In this document: positions 63,555-64,000 of the stretch, one piece after another | Layout of the letters: every line of letters starts with the position of its first letter | Position numbering within the stretch: position 1 is the first letter of the stretch | NCBI RefSeq assembly: GCF_032773895.1 | Contig: NZ_CP120416.1 | Coordinates: 4,245,001 to 4,309,000 of the forward strand | Reading direction: 5' to 3' | DNA: 64,000 nt | Origin: Teredinibacter sp. KSP-S5-2 | Lineage (GTDB): Bacteria; Pseudomonadota; Gammaproteobacteria; Pseudomonadales; Cellvibrionaceae | Notes under the pieces: generated by a model | What the model saw: only the letters and a program-made list of their open reading frames with translations | Databases searched by the model: none | What the model was told of the DNA's origin: nothing | Position numbers and translations under genes: made by a program

Positions 63555-64000
63555 ATGACCTTACCTATAAACCGGATTTTTGCGCTTATCCCTTTTATTC
63601 TTATCGTCTCTTGCGGCAATGACGATGCCCCCAAAGGCGATCTCAATGACACCTATGCATACCAGGCAAACAGCCCATACATAGACTCCCTTGCCCCCTG
63701 CGTACGCCACTATAATTTTCCCAGTTGTACGTTACACAAACTGCCTATCATCGGCCTCGACCATGAAAGCCCAAGCATAGAAAACGTTATGGATCATGTG
63801 GTGGTCTCTCACGACTGGATGGGAGAGCGTTTTGAGCAGGTTCTCAACCAATTGCCCACGGAAGTGCTGTATTTATTCAAGGGCGTTACTGCGGTAGTAA
63901 TAGACAATGACATTCGACCCGCCTTTTACAGTCACGGAACAGGTGCAATCTACCTCGACCCGGCGTTACTCTGGCTAACCGTACAAGAAAAACGAACCAT
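63555..64000 (+). CDS. Lipoprotein paralog 2 (cut by window end)
   Basis: The first 148 codons are present. Signal peptide with lipobox IVSCGND, then KLPIIGLDHESPS, MDHVVVSHDWMGERFEQVL and IRPAFYSHGTGAIYLDPALL, closely parallel to the upstream gene. The zinc motif would lie beyond the window. A tandem duplication followed by divergence is the simplest reading. Confidence 0.75.
   Translation, partial: MTLPINRIFALIPFILIVSCGNDDAPKGDLNDTYAYQANSPYIDSLAPCVRHYNFPSCTLHKLPIIGLDHESPSIENVMDHVVVSHDWMGERFEQVLNQLPTEVLYLFKGVTAVVIDNDIRPAFYSHGTGAIYLDPALLWLTVQEKRT

Overview
The window looks like a chromosomal segment of a marine or wood-associated polysaccharide-degrading gammaproteobacterium, close to the Cellvibrionaceae (Teredinibacter, Saccharophagus, Cellvibrio type). 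The reasons are long polyserine linkers in a secreted chitinase, a rhombosortase beside a GlyGly-CTERM-like substrate, a PEP-CTERM protein, a TonB receptor next to a hybrid histidine kinase, and a gammaproteobacterial core (mutY-yggX, tkt, pgk, metK-ahcY-metF, rsmE, frmA-frmB). No database search was possible, so the taxonomy is inference.

Layout. 1-660: end of mutY, yggX and tRNA-Phe. 660-8100: accessory DNA behind tRNA-Phe. It holds a decayed tyrosine integrase, a partial tRNA-Phe duplicate near 4015 (attachment-site scar), a small cassette resembling a remnant of an ssDNA phage, and orphan toxin/immunity-type genes including a Tse2-like toxin with a tiny acidic partner. 8.6-14.4 kb: PEP-CTERM protein, oleate hydratase, diguanylate cyclase and patatin phospholipase, each apparently its own unit.

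15.4-23.0 kb is the most unusual part. It is an island of about 22 recognisable tRNA genes plus several interrupted or decayed ones, all on the + strand. Embedded protein genes are a small receiver-like protein, an HNH endonuclease, a short hypothetical gene and a slipin (SPFH). Several tRNAs carry insertions made of short hairpins. A recurring element of about 70 nt has four hairpins with conserved loops and freely varying but self-complementary stems. It sits in T loops directly after TTCGA, and in reverse orientation in what looks like an anticodon loop. Two-hairpin versions sit in D loops. The three leucine tRNAs have short variable regions. I read the island as a candidate tRNA-reserve, decoy or RNA-repair system combined with an undescribed palindromic element family. 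The function is inference.

23.8-35.1 kb: GH19-type chitinase with three chitin-binding modules, VIT/VWA protein with its rhombosortase, a transglutaminase-like protein with a lipoprotein, and a TIGR04255-family pair. 36-45 kb: TonB receptor plus hybrid kinase, and several secreted or lipid-anchored proteins. 45.5-52.2 kb: DsbA-like protein, glutathione-dependent formaldehyde detoxification (frmA-frmB), menA and an alpha/beta hydrolase. 52.3-55.8 kb: pgk and tkt on the minus strand. 56-62 kb: alkB-like gene, then a SAM-cycle cluster (ArsR-methyltransferase fusion, metK, ahcY, metF, rsmE) headed by a perfect 32-bp palindrome. 62.1 kb to the end: two tandem paralogous lipoproteins with a metalloprotease-like HELTH motif, the second cut by the window edge.
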